From the NCBI GenBank assembly GCA_003151235.1, contig PLWZ01000082.1, positions 53,221 to 117,220 on the forward strand: 64,000 bases of DNA, in the 5' to 3' direction. The first letter of the stretch is position 1. The number at the start of each line of letters is the position of its first letter. This document shows, piece after piece, positions 25,095 to 34,091 of the stretch. The notes beneath the pieces were generated by a model. That model worked only from the letters and a program-made list of their open reading frames with translations, did not search any database and had not been told where the DNA came from. Origin of the DNA: Acidimicrobiaceae bacterium (GTDB taxonomy: Bacteria > Actinomycetota > Acidimicrobiia > Acidimicrobiales > RAAP-2). The position numbers and the translations under genes are program-made.

Positions 25095-25919
25095 TCAGAG
25101 CTTGCCCGGCCCTCCGGTGCGAGCACGGATCATGGCGTCCTGGACGAATGAGATCGCGAGCTGCCCGTCGGTGCGGAAGATGTCGCCCCTTCCGTAGCTG
25201 CGGCCGTGGCCCGCGTAGGAGCTCCACTGTTGGATCAGGTGCCACTCGGAAGCCGGGCAGGGCTCGTGGTACGTCAGCGTGTGGCTGAGGACGCCGGTCG
25301 ACAGGGTGATGTGCGCCTGGGCCTGGCCGACCCCTTTGTGCGGGCGCATCGCCGTCCCGATGAGAAAGCCGTCGGTCGAGTACGCGACGAGCGCCTGGTC
25401 GGTGGCCGGATCGTCGGGCGCGCCCACGAAGCGGGCCCACACGTCGAGCTCGGGCGGGCCCACCAGTTCGGGGTCGTTGAGGTCCACCCCCCCAACGACG
25501 CCGATCTCCCACGCGCCCGAGCTTCGGATTTCTGCGTCATCGGGGCTCGACGACGACCGGGGCGTGTCCGCGTGCCGGATCACGTCGGGCTCGTCGGCGC
25601 TCAGGAGCACCAACGAGCGCGTGCAGATCTGGTCGCTCTGGCTGATCGTCACGGTGCTGCTGGCCACCGAGCGGCCGGCGTGCATCCGCTCGACGGTGAT
25701 ATCGAGTGGGGCGTCGGGCGATGCCGCCCGGGCGAAGATGGTGTGGATCGTCTTGACCGTCTTGGCCTCCTGGCCCGCCAGGCCCGCCATAACGGACTGC
25801 GCGAGAAGCTGGCCGCCGAAGACCACGTTGTGCTCGGAAGCGAGGTTCGAGGCCCGGTACCGATCCTCACCGGTGGGCTGCAGCGTCAAGGCGCCGAGGA
25901 ATGCCTCAATGGTGAACAT
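25095..25919 (-). CDS. Acyl-CoA thioesterase II (TesB-like)
   Basis: A 274-residue double-hotdog thioesterase. The first hotdog has NVVFGGQLLAQSVMAGL; the second has GVGQAQAHITLSTGVLSHTLTYHEP, resembling the active-site strand of TesB. It would hydrolyse acyl-CoA to free acid and CoA. The ATG follows AAGGAG at six bases. It is divergent from the aldehyde dehydrogenase at 26167, and the region between holds a GACGTC-centred operator-like site that could act on both. A related domain occurs in the DUF427 fusion at 46690-47976. Confidence 0.9.
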   Translation of the reverse strand: MFTIEAFLGALTLQPTGEDRYRASNLASEHNVVFGGQLLAQSVMAGLAGQEAKTVKTIHTIFARAASPDAPLDITVERMHAGRSVASSTVTISQSDQICTRSLVLLSADEPDVIRHADTPRSSSSPDDAEIRSSGAWEIGVVGGVDLNDPELVGPPELDVWARFVGAPDDPATDQALVAYSTDGFLIGTAMRPHKGVGQAQAHITLSTGVLSHTLTYHEPCPASEWHLIQQWSSYAGHGRSYGRGDIFRTDGQLAISFVQDAMIRARTGGPGKL

Positions 25920-26039
25920 CGCGACTCCTTACTGTTAGGACTCTTGGGGCGCCGGCATTCCCCGTCACCCGGCAGCCGAGATCGACCGGGGTATCGGCCG
26001 TCGGACGGGACGAACGTCGGCGATCCTATAGTCATTTTT

Positions 26040-26059
26040 GACGGCGACGTCAAAGTCAG
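26040..26059. promoter_or_regulatory. GACGTC-centred operator-like site B
   Basis: TGACGGCGACGTCAAAGTCA: outer halves TGAC/GTCA and core GACGTC are symmetrical about one centre, the most complete of the four sites. It lies between the divergent thioesterase and aldehyde dehydrogenase genes, 108 bases before the latter's GTG. Confidence 0.55.
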
Positions 26060-26166
26060 ATACCCTCCGCGCGATAGCGCCGCAGGCCGTGATCCGGCGG
26101 CGGCCAGGTCGCGACCGGGCCCGTGTCGGGCGCGTGGGTCGATCCAACGACGAGAGGAAGCGGACC

Positions 26167-27648
26167 GTGGCCGAGGCATTGAAGGTGCATCCAGAGTCGA
26201 GGATGCTGATCGACGGCAAGCTGGTCGAGGCCGATTCGGGGCAGACCTTCGACAACGTCAACCCGGCGACCGAAGAGATCCTCGGAAGCGTGGCCGACGC
26301 CTCAGCCGGCGAAATGCACCGGGCGATCGACGCGGCACGACGTGCCTTCGACGAGACCGACTGGTCGACCAATCACGCGTTTCGCAAGAAGTGCCTCGAG
26401 CAGCTGCACGAGGCACTTCAAGCCGAGCAGGAGGAGTTGCGCGAGCAGCTCATTCTTGAGGTCGGCTGCCCGCGCATGACGACGAACGGCCCACAGCTGG
26501 ACGCTCCGCTCGCCGACGCGCTCTCGTACCCGGCAAAGCTCATCGAGGAGTTCGAGTGGGTCACCGAACTCCCCGACGCCATGGCCATGACGGGTGCCCT
26601 CAACGTGCGTCAGATCTGGCGGGAGCCAGTCGGGGTGGTCGGGGCGATCGTCCCGTGGAACTTCCCCATCGAGGTCACGCTGAACAAGCTGGGGCAGGCC
26701 CTCGCCACCGGCAACACGGTCGTGCTGAAGCCCGCGCCCGACACGCCATGGAACGCGACGCTGCTCGGACGCGTCGTTGCGGAACGCACCGATATCCCGG
26801 CCGGCGTCCTCAATGTCGTGACGTCCTCCGACCACCTGGTCGGCGAGGAGCTGACGCTCTCACCCAAGGTCGACATGATCTCCTTCACGGGTTCGACCTC
26901 CGTAGGCCAGCGAATCATGGAGAAGGGAGCCGCCACCATGAAGCGGGTCTTTCTCGAGCTTGGCGGGAAGTCGGCGACCATCGTCCTCGAGGACGCGGAC
27001 CTTGGACTTGCCGCGATGATGGGTCTCGGCGTGTGCTTCCATGCCGGTCAGGGTTGCGCCATCCAAACTCGGATGCTGCTGCCGCGCTCGCGCTACGACG
27101 AGGGCGTGGAATTGTTGAAGGAGTTCATGGGAGCGGTGCCCTACGGCGATCCACAGCGTCCCGACGTGATCATGGGTCCGCTGATCTCGGCCAAGCAGCG
27201 CGACCGGGTGCTCGGATACATCGAGAAAGGCGTATCCGAAGGTGCGACGCTGGCGATGGGCGGCGGCCGGCCTGCTGAGTATCCGAAGGGGTTCTACGTG
27301 GAACCGACGTTGTTCACCGACGTCGACAACTCGATGACGATCGCCCAAGAGGAGATCTTCGGGCCGGTGCTCGTAGCCATCCCCTTCGAGGACGAGGACG
27401 ACGCGGTGCGGATCGCCAACGACAGCAAGTACGGATTGTCCGGGGGTGTTTTCTCGGGCTCCCTCGAACGGTCGTTGGCCGTCGCCCGGCGCATCCGCAC
27501 CGGCGGCCTGTCAATCAATGGTGGAGCCCCCTACGGTCCGGACCTCCCCTTCGGGGGTTACAAGCACAGCGGGATCGGTCGCCAGAACGGGACTGCCGGG
27601 TTCGACCAGTACCTGGAGTTGAAGTCGCTGGCGTGGCCGAAGGACTGA
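26167..27648 (+). CDS. Aldehyde dehydrogenase (second paralogue)
   Basis: A 493-residue aldehyde dehydrogenase with PWNF, Glu264 in FLELGGK and Cys297 in AGQGCAIQ. It is colinear with the paralogue at 3701-5182, with long identical stretches such as PRMTT, LTLSPKVD and the shared DNSMTIAQEEIFGPV. I start it at the GTG at 26167, preceded by GAGGAAG. The longer in-frame reading would place the GACGTC operator inside the gene. It begins a rightward set with an amidohydrolase and two acyl-CoA dehydrogenases. The product would be an acid ready for CoA activation. Confidence 0.93.
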   Translation: MAEALKVHPESRMLIDGKLVEADSGQTFDNVNPATEEILGSVADASAGEMHRAIDAARRAFDETDWSTNHAFRKKCLEQLHEALQAEQEELREQLILEVGCPRMTTNGPQLDAPLADALSYPAKLIEEFEWVTELPDAMAMTGALNVRQIWREPVGVVGAIVPWNFPIEVTLNKLGQALATGNTVVLKPAPDTPWNATLLGRVVAERTDIPAGVLNVVTSSDHLVGEELTLSPKVDMISFTGSTSVGQRIMEKGAATMKRVFLELGGKSATIVLEDADLGLAAMMGLGVCFHAGQGCAIQTRMLLPRSRYDEGVELLKEFMGAVPYGDPQRPDVIMGPLISAKQRDRVLGYIEKGVSEGATLAMGGGRPAEYPKGFYVEPTLFTDVDNSMTIAQEEIFGPVLVAIPFEDEDDAVRIANDSKYGLSGGVFSGSLERSLAVARRIRTGGLSINGGAPYGPDLPFGGYKHSGIGRQNGTAGFDQYLELKSLAWPKD

Positions 27649-27688
27649 CGGGCGAGGAGTGACATCGACTCGAGGACCGGAGCATGGC

Positions 27689-28954
27689 ATGAACATGGAC
27701 GACATGATCCTGGTCAGCATCGACGATCACTCGATCGAGCCTCCCGACATGTACGAGCGCCACGTGCCGGCCAAGTGGCGCGATCAGGCGCCGAAGATCG
27801 TTCGGGACGAGAACGGGAACGACGCCTGGGTCTTCCAGGGCTCGGCGACGACCACCCGCTTCGGCATGGCGGCCACGGTTGGTTGGCCCTCTGAAGAGTG
27901 GGGCATGAGCCCGGGGGTGTTCGCCGAGATGCGACCCGGATGCTTCGACGTCCACGAGCGCGTCCGCGACATGGATGCCAACGGGGTTCTCGCGTCCATG
28001 TGCTTTCCGACGATGGCGGGCTTCAACGCCCGCACCTTCACCGAGGCCGGGAACAAGGAACTGTCCTTCGTGATGCTGCAGGCCTACAACGACTGGCACA
28101 TCGACGAGTGGTGCGGCTCGTACCCGGGCCGGTTCATCCCGCTCGGCATCGTGCCGATGTGGGACGTCGACCTGGCCGTGGCCGAGATCCGCCGCATCTC
28201 GGCCAAGGGGTGCCGTGGCATCAGCTTCCTGGAGGCGCCGCACGTGCAGGGCTGGCCGAGCTTCCTCTCGGGCCACTGGGACCCCATGCTGGCCGCCCTC
28301 GTCGAGGAGAACATGGTGTTGTGCCTCCACATCGGGGGGTCAGGAGACCTTGTGCGGCTGGCGCCCGAGGCGCCGGTCGATCACGCCATCGTGATTCCCA
28401 CACAGCTGGTTGTCCTGACCGCCCAGGACCTCCTGTTCGGGCCGACGCTCCGAAAGTTCCCCGGGCTGCGGGTCGCCCTCTCCGAGGGGGGCATCGGGTG
28501 GATCCCCTTCTACCTCGACCGGGCGGACCGCCACTTCGTGAACCAGACCTGGATCCACAACGACTTCGGGGGGAAGCTGCCGTCCGAGGTGTTCCGGGAT
28601 CACTTCCTGGCCTGCTTCATCACCGACCCGTCGGGTCTGAAGCTCCGGCACGATATCGGGGTCGACATCATCGCCTGGGAGTGCGACTATCCCCACACCG
28701 ACACCACGTGGCCCGAGTCGCCCGAATTCGCGTGGAAGGAGCTCCAGGATGCCGGCGCCACCGACGAGGAGATCCACAAGATCACCTGGCAGAACGCGAC
28801 ACGCTTCTTCGACTGGGACCCGTTCGCGCACACGCAGCGGGAACAGACGACGGTCGGCGCTCTCCGGGCGCGCTCTCGTGACGTAGACACGACCCGGATG
28901 CCGCGCGCGGAGTGGCGTCGGCGGAACGAAGCAGCCGGGATCGGCGCATTCTGA
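27689..28954 (+). CDS. Amidohydrolase-2 family metal-dependent hydrolase
   Basis: A 421-residue TIM-barrel hydrolase of the amidohydrolase-related (ACMSD-like) family. A metal-binding start is seen in SIDDHSIEPP, a mid-barrel His in VLCLHIGGSG, and the C-terminal ligand region in WECDYPHTDTTWP. Family members include decarboxylases and hydrolases of aromatic or alicyclic acids. The ATG at 27689 is chosen because GGAG lies five to six bases before it; a GTG 10 codons earlier is possible. It follows the aldehyde dehydrogenase by 40 bases. The product may open a ring or remove CO2; neither can be decided here. Confidence 0.9.
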   Translation: MNMDDMILVSIDDHSIEPPDMYERHVPAKWRDQAPKIVRDENGNDAWVFQGSATTTRFGMAATVGWPSEEWGMSPGVFAEMRPGCFDVHERVRDMDANGVLASMCFPTMAGFNARTFTEAGNKELSFVMLQAYNDWHIDEWCGSYPGRFIPLGIVPMWDVDLAVAEIRRISAKGCRGISFLEAPHVQGWPSFLSGHWDPMLAALVEENMVLCLHIGGSGDLVRLAPEAPVDHAIVIPTQLVVLTAQDLLFGPTLRKFPGLRVALSEGGIGWIPFYLDRADRHFVNQTWIHNDFGGKLPSEVFRDHFLACFITDPSGLKLRHDIGVDIIAWECDYPHTDTTWPESPEFAWKELQDAGATDEEIHKITWQNATRFFDWDPFAHTQREQTTVGALRARSRDVDTTRMPRAEWRRRNEAAGIGAF

Positions 28955-29020
28955 AGCCCGCTGCGTGACGTCGTCCTACCTGCCGATGCATATGACACAG
29001 TTCGAGAACGAGGTGATCCG

Positions 29021-30154
29021 ATGCTGCTCGCGCTGAGCTCCGATCAGGAGTTCGTCCGGGAGACAACCGAGCGGTTCCTGGTCGAGCAGACGCCCCCGAA
29101 CGAGGTGCGTCGCCTGCAACGGGACACCGCCGGGTTTGATGCCGACTACTGGCGCCGGGGCGCCGAGCTCGGCTGGACGTCGTTCCTGGTCGGCGAGGCC
29201 CACGGGGGCGGGACGATCAGCGGGGCCGGCCTTGTGGATCTCAGCCTGGTCGCGTACGAATTCGGTCGGCACGCCGCGCCGGGGCCGCTGGTGTCGACGA
29301 ACGTCGTCGCCGGGGCCCTGAGCGCCCACGACGCCCAGACCGAGGTGATCGCCGATCTGTTGGCGGGGACGGGAATCGCCACCTGGTGCGCTCCCGAGCT
29401 GCGCTCGTTCCACGGCTCGTGGGCGCCGACTGTGGAGATCCGCCACGACCGCGCCGAGGTCGTCGTGCTCGGCAAGGTGAGCCCGGTGGAGGCCGCCGGC
29501 CAGGCCGGTCATCTCCTCGTGACCGGTCGCGATGGCGATGGCATCACCCAGGTGCTCGTTCCGGCGTCCACGGCGGGGGTATCGATCGCTCCCTTGCGCA
29601 CGGCGGATCTCACCCGGCGATTTGGCGCGGTCACGTTCGACGACGTGCGGTTGTCTCAAGATGCGATCGTCGGGGCGCCGGGGGAGGCGTCGACGGACGT
29701 CGATCTGCAGTTCCACCGAACCCTGGCCATTCTCAATGCCGAGGCGGTCGGGGCGATGCAGGCCGCGTTCGACATGACGGTCGAGTGGGCTTTCGACCGC
29801 TATGCCTTCGGGAGGCCGCTCGCGTCCTACCAGGCGCTGAAGCATCGGTTCGCCGACATGCTCACCTGGGTCGAGGCGAGCCACGCGATCAGCGACGCGG
29901 CCTGTTGCGCCATCGACGAGGGCTCGCCCGACGCCGCCGAGCTGGCGAGCGCGGCCAAGGCGTTCATCGGTCAGTACGGCGCCGAGGTGGTGCAGGACTG
30001 CGTCCAGTTGCACGGTGGCATCGGCGTCACGTTCGAGCACAATCTGCACCTGTTCCTGCGGCGTTTCACGGTCAACCGTGCGCTGGCCGGCACGCCGGCA
30101 GAACACCGACAGCGGATCGGTGCGATCCTGGACGGATGGGAGGCGGCGGCATGA
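29021..30154 (+). CDS. Acyl-CoA dehydrogenase, divergent partner subunit
   Basis: A 377-residue acyl-CoA dehydrogenase-family protein. The N-terminal helical part (FLVEQTPPNEVRRLQRD) is followed by LGWTSFLVGE, and the C-terminal part has FGRPLASYQALKHRFADM and QLHGGIGVTFEHNLHLFLRR. The N-terminal flavin-loop motifs are weaker than in its neighbour. It overlaps the following acyl-CoA dehydrogenase by four bases (ATGA). Such adjacent unequal pairs form alpha2beta2 enzymes in actinobacterial steroid catabolism; by analogy this pair may act on a bulky CoA ester. GAGGTGA precedes the start. Confidence 0.9.
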   Translation: MLLALSSDQEFVRETTERFLVEQTPPNEVRRLQRDTAGFDADYWRRGAELGWTSFLVGEAHGGGTISGAGLVDLSLVAYEFGRHAAPGPLVSTNVVAGALSAHDAQTEVIADLLAGTGIATWCAPELRSFHGSWAPTVEIRHDRAEVVVLGKVSPVEAAGQAGHLLVTGRDGDGITQVLVPASTAGVSIAPLRTADLTRRFGAVTFDDVRLSQDAIVGAPGEASTDVDLQFHRTLAILNAEAVGAMQAAFDMTVEWAFDRYAFGRPLASYQALKHRFADMLTWVEASHAISDAACCAIDEGSPDAAELASAAKAFIGQYGAEVVQDCVQLHGGIGVTFEHNLHLFLRRFTVNRALAGTPAEHRQRIGAILDGWEAAA

Positions 30155-31440
30155 GTGCAGTGTCGACTGAGGGAGCACGGGTTCCCGAGCAGCTCGAGGA
30201 TCTCGAGAGCTTCCGCAAGCGCGCCCGATCGTGGATCCGGTCCAACCTGCGACGAGCCACGCGCGACGAGATGCGATGGGGACGCTTCGACGGCAACGAG
30301 GAGGCCGAGCTGGCCGCCGTGGCCCGGGACCGGGAGATCCAGCGCAAGCTGTTCGACGCAGGGCTCGCGGGGATCTGCTTTCCCCGCGCCTACGGCGGGC
30401 AGGGTCTCTCGCCGGGGCACCAGAAGGTCTTGAACGAGGAATTGGTGGGGTACGAATACCCCGCCCGCATGCAGGTCCCCACCCTCTCGCCGTGCGCGAC
30501 CGTCTTGCTCGAGTTCGGCACCGAGGAGCAGAAGCTCCGCCACATCCCGGCCATCTTGAAGGGGGAGGAGCTCTGGATGCAGTTCCTCTCCGAGCCGAGC
30601 GGCGGCTCGGACGTCGCGGGAGCACTGACGACGGCGATCCGAGACGGGGAGCAATGGGTGTTGAACGGCTCCAAGGTGTGGACCACCGGAGCGTGGTGGT
30701 CGGACTGGGGGCTGTGCCTCGCCCGCACCAACTGGGACGTTCCCAAACACCGAGGCCTGTCGGTTTTCATGCTGCCGATCCATCAGTCCGGCGTCGAGGT
30801 GCACCGGATCGAGATGATCAACGGCTCTCGGGAGTTCTGCCAGGAGTTCATGACCGACGTGATCGTTCCCGACTCAGACCGGGTCGGCGAGATCGACGAC
30901 GGCTGGACCGTCGGTACCCGTTGGATGTTCCACGAGCGCATGATGTACAGCTCGCCGTATGTGAGCGTGCCCGACGGGGGGAGCCACGGCGGAACGGCCG
31001 CGACAAGCCTGTTGAACATTGCCCGCGAGCTCGGTCACATGGACGATCCCTCAGTGCGCGATCTGGTGGGTGAGGCGCGCATGCTCGAGATCGTGGGCGA
31101 CGAGTTGATGAAGCGGGTCACCGAGAGCATCAGGTCCGGCCGGCTGTCCGACCAGGCGGCGGCCATCGGCCGATTGTTCAAAGGCACCTCGGCATCGAGG
31201 ATCAGCACGCTCGCGCTCGAGGTTGCCGGATCGGCCGGGGCGGCTTGGACGGACGAAAGCGCGGCCTCCTCGACTGCGGTGAATTTCCTCATGCGTCAGG
31301 TGGGAAGCATCGCGGGCGGCACGGTCGAGATGGCACGCAACGTGATCAGCGAGCGCGTGCTCGCCATGCCACGGGAGCGCACCCTGGACCGGGACGTCCC
31401 GTTCCGAGACGTCCCGCGCAGCCGGCCGACAGGTTCGTAG
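30151..31440 (+). CDS. Acyl-CoA dehydrogenase, catalytic-type subunit
   Basis: A 429-residue acyl-CoA dehydrogenase with QFLSEPSGGSDVAG, the WVLNGSKVWTTGA flavin loop and a C-terminal VGSIAGGTVEMARNVISERVL motif. It is longer than the partner and holds the more typical flavin-site motifs. The ATG shares bases with the stop of the upstream subunit. The downstream gene is a convergent TetR. It should oxidise a CoA ester with its partner; chain or ring specificity is unknown. Confidence 0.92.
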   Translation: MSAVSTEGARVPEQLEDLESFRKRARSWIRSNLRRATRDEMRWGRFDGNEEAELAAVARDREIQRKLFDAGLAGICFPRAYGGQGLSPGHQKVLNEELVGYEYPARMQVPTLSPCATVLLEFGTEEQKLRHIPAILKGEELWMQFLSEPSGGSDVAGALTTAIRDGEQWVLNGSKVWTTGAWWSDWGLCLARTNWDVPKHRGLSVFMLPIHQSGVEVHRIEMINGSREFCQEFMTDVIVPDSDRVGEIDDGWTVGTRWMFHERMMYSSPYVSVPDGGSHGGTAATSLLNIARELGHMDDPSVRDLVGEARMLEIVGDELMKRVTESIRSGRLSDQAAAIGRLFKGTSASRISTLALEVAGSAGAAWTDESAASSTAVNFLMRQVGSIAGGTVEMARNVISERVLAMPRERTLDRDVPFRDVPRSRPTGS

Positions 31441-31498
31441 GGGACCGTCGGGAAGCTCGGGCCGGGCCCGCGGACGTTCGCTACGCCGGTTGGCGCGG

Positions 31499-32182
31499 CT
31501 AGAGCTGGCCCCCAGATGGCGCGACCGCGTCCCAGGAGCCGTCTCGCAACCCCAAGGCCCTGACGAAGAGCAGCGTCAGCTGTTCGACCCCCTTGTCGAA
31601 ATCGCAGTCAAAGAGCCCCTGCACGAACCACATCTCGGGGAACCGGTAGGTCATCGAACCGAGGCCCGCCGCCGCGATCGTCGGGTCGAGCTGATCGTCT
31701 ATCAGGCCGTGGCGCTGGAGGCTCCGGATGGAGTCTGCCATCTCCGCGAGGTATTTCTGGTGGCGTTCGAATCGTGACGCGTTGGCCTGTTGATCGAAGC
31801 GGGCCACCTGTTCGATCACGGCCATGATGCGCGCCTCGTCGCGGTAGCTCTCCAGGTGGAGCTTGATCGCTTCGTGGATGCGCTCGTACGGACCCGCCGC
31901 CGAGGTCGGATCGAGGATGACCTTTTCCAGGGGCGCGCTCAGCCGTTCGTCGACCTCGGCGGCAACCTCCCGAAAGACCTCTTCTTTGGATTCGAAGTAG
32001 TGATAGAAGGACCCGTGCGACAGGCCGGCTCGTTCGGCGATGTCTGAGATTCGGGCGTCGAGGAAGCCGTCTCTTTCGAAGACCTCCTTTGCTGCGCTCA
32101 CGAGCCGAGCTCTCGTCTCGGCTCCCTTCCGTGATCGCGGCCCGCTCGGCTTCTCGCTCGCGATTGGCCGCGTCGTCGACAC
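31499..32182 (-). CDS. TetR-family transcriptional regulator
   Basis: A 227-residue TetR regulator. The helix-turn-helix covers about residues 23-72 (ARISDIAERAGLSHGSFYHYFESKEE). I use the GTG at 32182, since AAGGAG lies at good spacing before it and the extra 14 residues upstream are not conserved-looking. It lies between the acyl-CoA dehydrogenase pair and the DUF35-thiolase gene, and the GACGTC-type sites at 26040, 33963 and 34092 surround it. It could be the regulator that reads those sites, but a separate AAGGTACCTT palindrome just upstream of its own start is an alternative operator. Confidence 0.9.
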   Translation of the reverse strand: MSTTRPIASEKPSGPRSRKGAETRARLVSAAKEVFERDGFLDARISDIAERAGLSHGSFYHYFESKEEVFREVAAEVDERLSAPLEKVILDPTSAAGPYERIHEAIKLHLESYRDEARIMAVIEQVARFDQQANASRFERHQKYLAEMADSIRSLQRHGLIDDQLDPTIAAAGLGSMTYRFPEMWFVQGLFDCDFDKGVEQLTLLFVRALGLRDGSWDAVAPSGGQL

Positions 32183-32222
32183 GCCTCTCTCCTTCCGCGC
32201 GGGTTCGTTGCTGGGCGGTGTC

Positions 32223-32232
32223 AAGGTACCTT
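32223..32232. promoter_or_regulatory. 10-base palindrome AAGGTACCTT before the TetR gene
   Basis: A perfect palindrome 41 bases upstream of the TetR GTG and 43 bases from the stop of the thiolase fusion. The location suits autoregulation. At ten bases it could also arise by chance. Confidence 0.35.
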
Positions 32233-32275
32233 CGCCGTTTCCAGCCGCTGGCGGACATCGGGCTCACTATCCATG

Positions 32276-33919
32276 TCACGCATCGTTTCGCTGCAGGAGG
32301 AGGACACCGGAGGGCGTACCGCCGCCGGAAGTCACGACCGCTGTCTTCGCGTCGGCAATCTGCCGCTCGTCGGCGTCGTGGCGGAGCTGCACCACCGCTT
32401 CATGAATGAACCCGAAACCGTGCGTCCGCCCTTCCGAGAGCTGACCACCATGCGGGTTCACCGGGAGCTCGCCATCGAGGGCGATACGGCGACCGCCGTC
32501 GAGCCAGTCGTATGCCTCGCCAAACCCACAGAAGCCGAGACCCTCGATCCACGAGATGGCGTTGAACGTAAAGCCGTCGTAGACGAGCGCCAGATCGACA
32601 TCGGAGGGCCGCAGGTCCGTCCGCGTCCAAAGGTGCGCGGATTGCCCCAGCACCTGAGGTTCGTGGGTGAGCGTCCCCTGATCCCACGACACCCGCTCCA
32701 GGATCTGGGTGCCGACGGCTTCGATCCGCACGGCCGGATGTGGGAGATCGCCGGCGACGGACGCATCCGAGACGACCACGGCAATCGATCCGTCGCAGGG
32801 GACATCGCAGTCGTACAGTCCGAACGGAGAGGTGATGGGGCGTGCCGACAGATAGTCGTCCATCGTCATCGGGTCCCGATAAATCGCCACCGGATTGAGG
32901 GCGGCGTTCGTTCGCGCGTTGATGGCGATCAGCCCGAGCATCTCTCGCGGCGCGCCGTAGCGGTGCATGTACTGCTGGGCGTTCATGCCGATCCAGTTGG
33001 CCGCAGACATGGCGCCGAACGGCGCCCGCCATTCTCGGAAGGGCCCAGAAACCCGTTGGCCGGCTCCTCCCTGTCCGATCGAACCGCTGGCGACGAGCGC
33101 CGCGAATGTCGACTCCCACACCGTGCGGAAGGTCAGCACGTGGCGGCAGAGGCCCGACGAGACCGCCAGGGCCGCGGCAATGACCGAACCTCCCGGCCCG
33201 GGAAGGTCACCCCCACCGTTGATCCAGGTCGGGTGGATCCTGAGGGCCTCCTCGATGGCGGACGGACCGCCCTCGCTCATTCCTCCGCCCCCCATGCCCG
33301 GATAGGTCGAGAGCCCGTCGATGTCCTCTAGCTCCAGCCCGGCGTCTGCGACCGCTTCGAGGCACGCGTCGATTGCCAGGGACAGCGGGTCGACCATGAG
33401 GCGACGACCGATTCGTGACCGCCCGATGCCGCTCAGGACGGCACGGTGCTCGAAACGGTCCTCACTGACCGGAGGGCGCGGCACCGGGCGGACCGGTTCC
33501 GCGACGCGGTCGATGGGGTCGACGGCTCCGGTGGGTTCGAACAGGGGTAGCCAAACGTCTTCTTGGTGCTCGAAACGGACCGAGACCACCTGGCCGATCC
33601 GAACGTCGGAGGGCTCGCAACCGACGATGTTGGTGGTCAGGTGGACTCGGGCATCCTCGGCGAGGGCGACGTTGGCGATGACGTACGGTGGGTCGAAGCC
33701 CGGTAGCCAACGATGTGCGTTCACGGTGAACCCGACGACCGTGCCACGGCCGGACACCGCCGTCGGCTTCCACGACCTGCTCCGGCAGTACGGGCAGATT
33801 GGCACTGGCGGGTGTACGAGCTGCCCGCAGTCGTCACAGCCCTGGATGCGAAGGACGTCGTCAGATCCGGACTTCCAGAACCACTCGTTCGCCGACGTCA
33901 GTTCGGGAAGCGGTCGCAT
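32276..33919 (-). CDS. DUF35-thiolase fusion (Ltp2/aldolase-like)
   Basis: A 547-residue fusion. Residues 1-130 form a DUF35 unit with a zinc ribbon (CDDCG, then CPYC) and an OB-fold. Residues about 155-545 form a thiolase-like domain of the lipid-transfer/Ltp2 type. The position of the thiolase nucleophile lies in NGGGDLPGPGGS and has no Cys, and the C-terminal catalytic motif is GGQLSEGRTHGFGF. These features match retro-aldolase relatives rather than ketothiolases. In steroid side-chain cleavage Ltp2 needs a DUF35 partner in trans; here the partner is fused in cis. The ATG at 33919 follows AGGAA. Two GACGTC sites lie upstream. Confidence 0.9.
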   Translation of the reverse strand: MRPLPELTSANEWFWKSGSDDVLRIQGCDDCGQLVHPPVPICPYCRSRSWKPTAVSGRGTVVGFTVNAHRWLPGFDPPYVIANVALAEDARVHLTTNIVGCEPSDVRIGQVVSVRFEHQEDVWLPLFEPTGAVDPIDRVAEPVRPVPRPPVSEDRFEHRAVLSGIGRSRIGRRLMVDPLSLAIDACLEAVADAGLELEDIDGLSTYPGMGGGGMSEGGPSAIEEALRIHPTWINGGGDLPGPGGSVIAAALAVSSGLCRHVLTFRTVWESTFAALVASGSIGQGGAGQRVSGPFREWRAPFGAMSAANWIGMNAQQYMHRYGAPREMLGLIAINARTNAALNPVAIYRDPMTMDDYLSARPITSPFGLYDCDVPCDGSIAVVVSDASVAGDLPHPAVRIEAVGTQILERVSWDQGTLTHEPQVLGQSAHLWTRTDLRPSDVDLALVYDGFTFNAISWIEGLGFCGFGEAYDWLDGGRRIALDGELPVNPHGGQLSEGRTHGFGFIHEAVVQLRHDADERQIADAKTAVVTSGGGTPSGVLLLQRNDA

Positions 33920-33962
33920 CACTTTCCTGTCATGCTCGGAGCGGTCGAAGCCCCCGCAGTAT

Positions 33963-33982
33963 TGATATCGACGTCGCAATTG
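33963..33982. promoter_or_regulatory. GACGTC-centred operator-like site C
   Basis: TGATATCGACGTCGCAATTG. Its first 16 bases match site D at 34092-34111 at all but one position. It lies 44 bases upstream of the DUF35-thiolase start, inside a 213-base divergent promoter region. Confidence 0.5.
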
Positions 33983-34091
33983 AACGCCGCCAACATGGTA
34001 GGTCACCTGGCCAAACGAGGTCGGGGTTTGTCCACCACGCGAAGAACGGCTTGCAACTCGCCCGTCCAGTTCCACTGGTGAGACAAAACTA

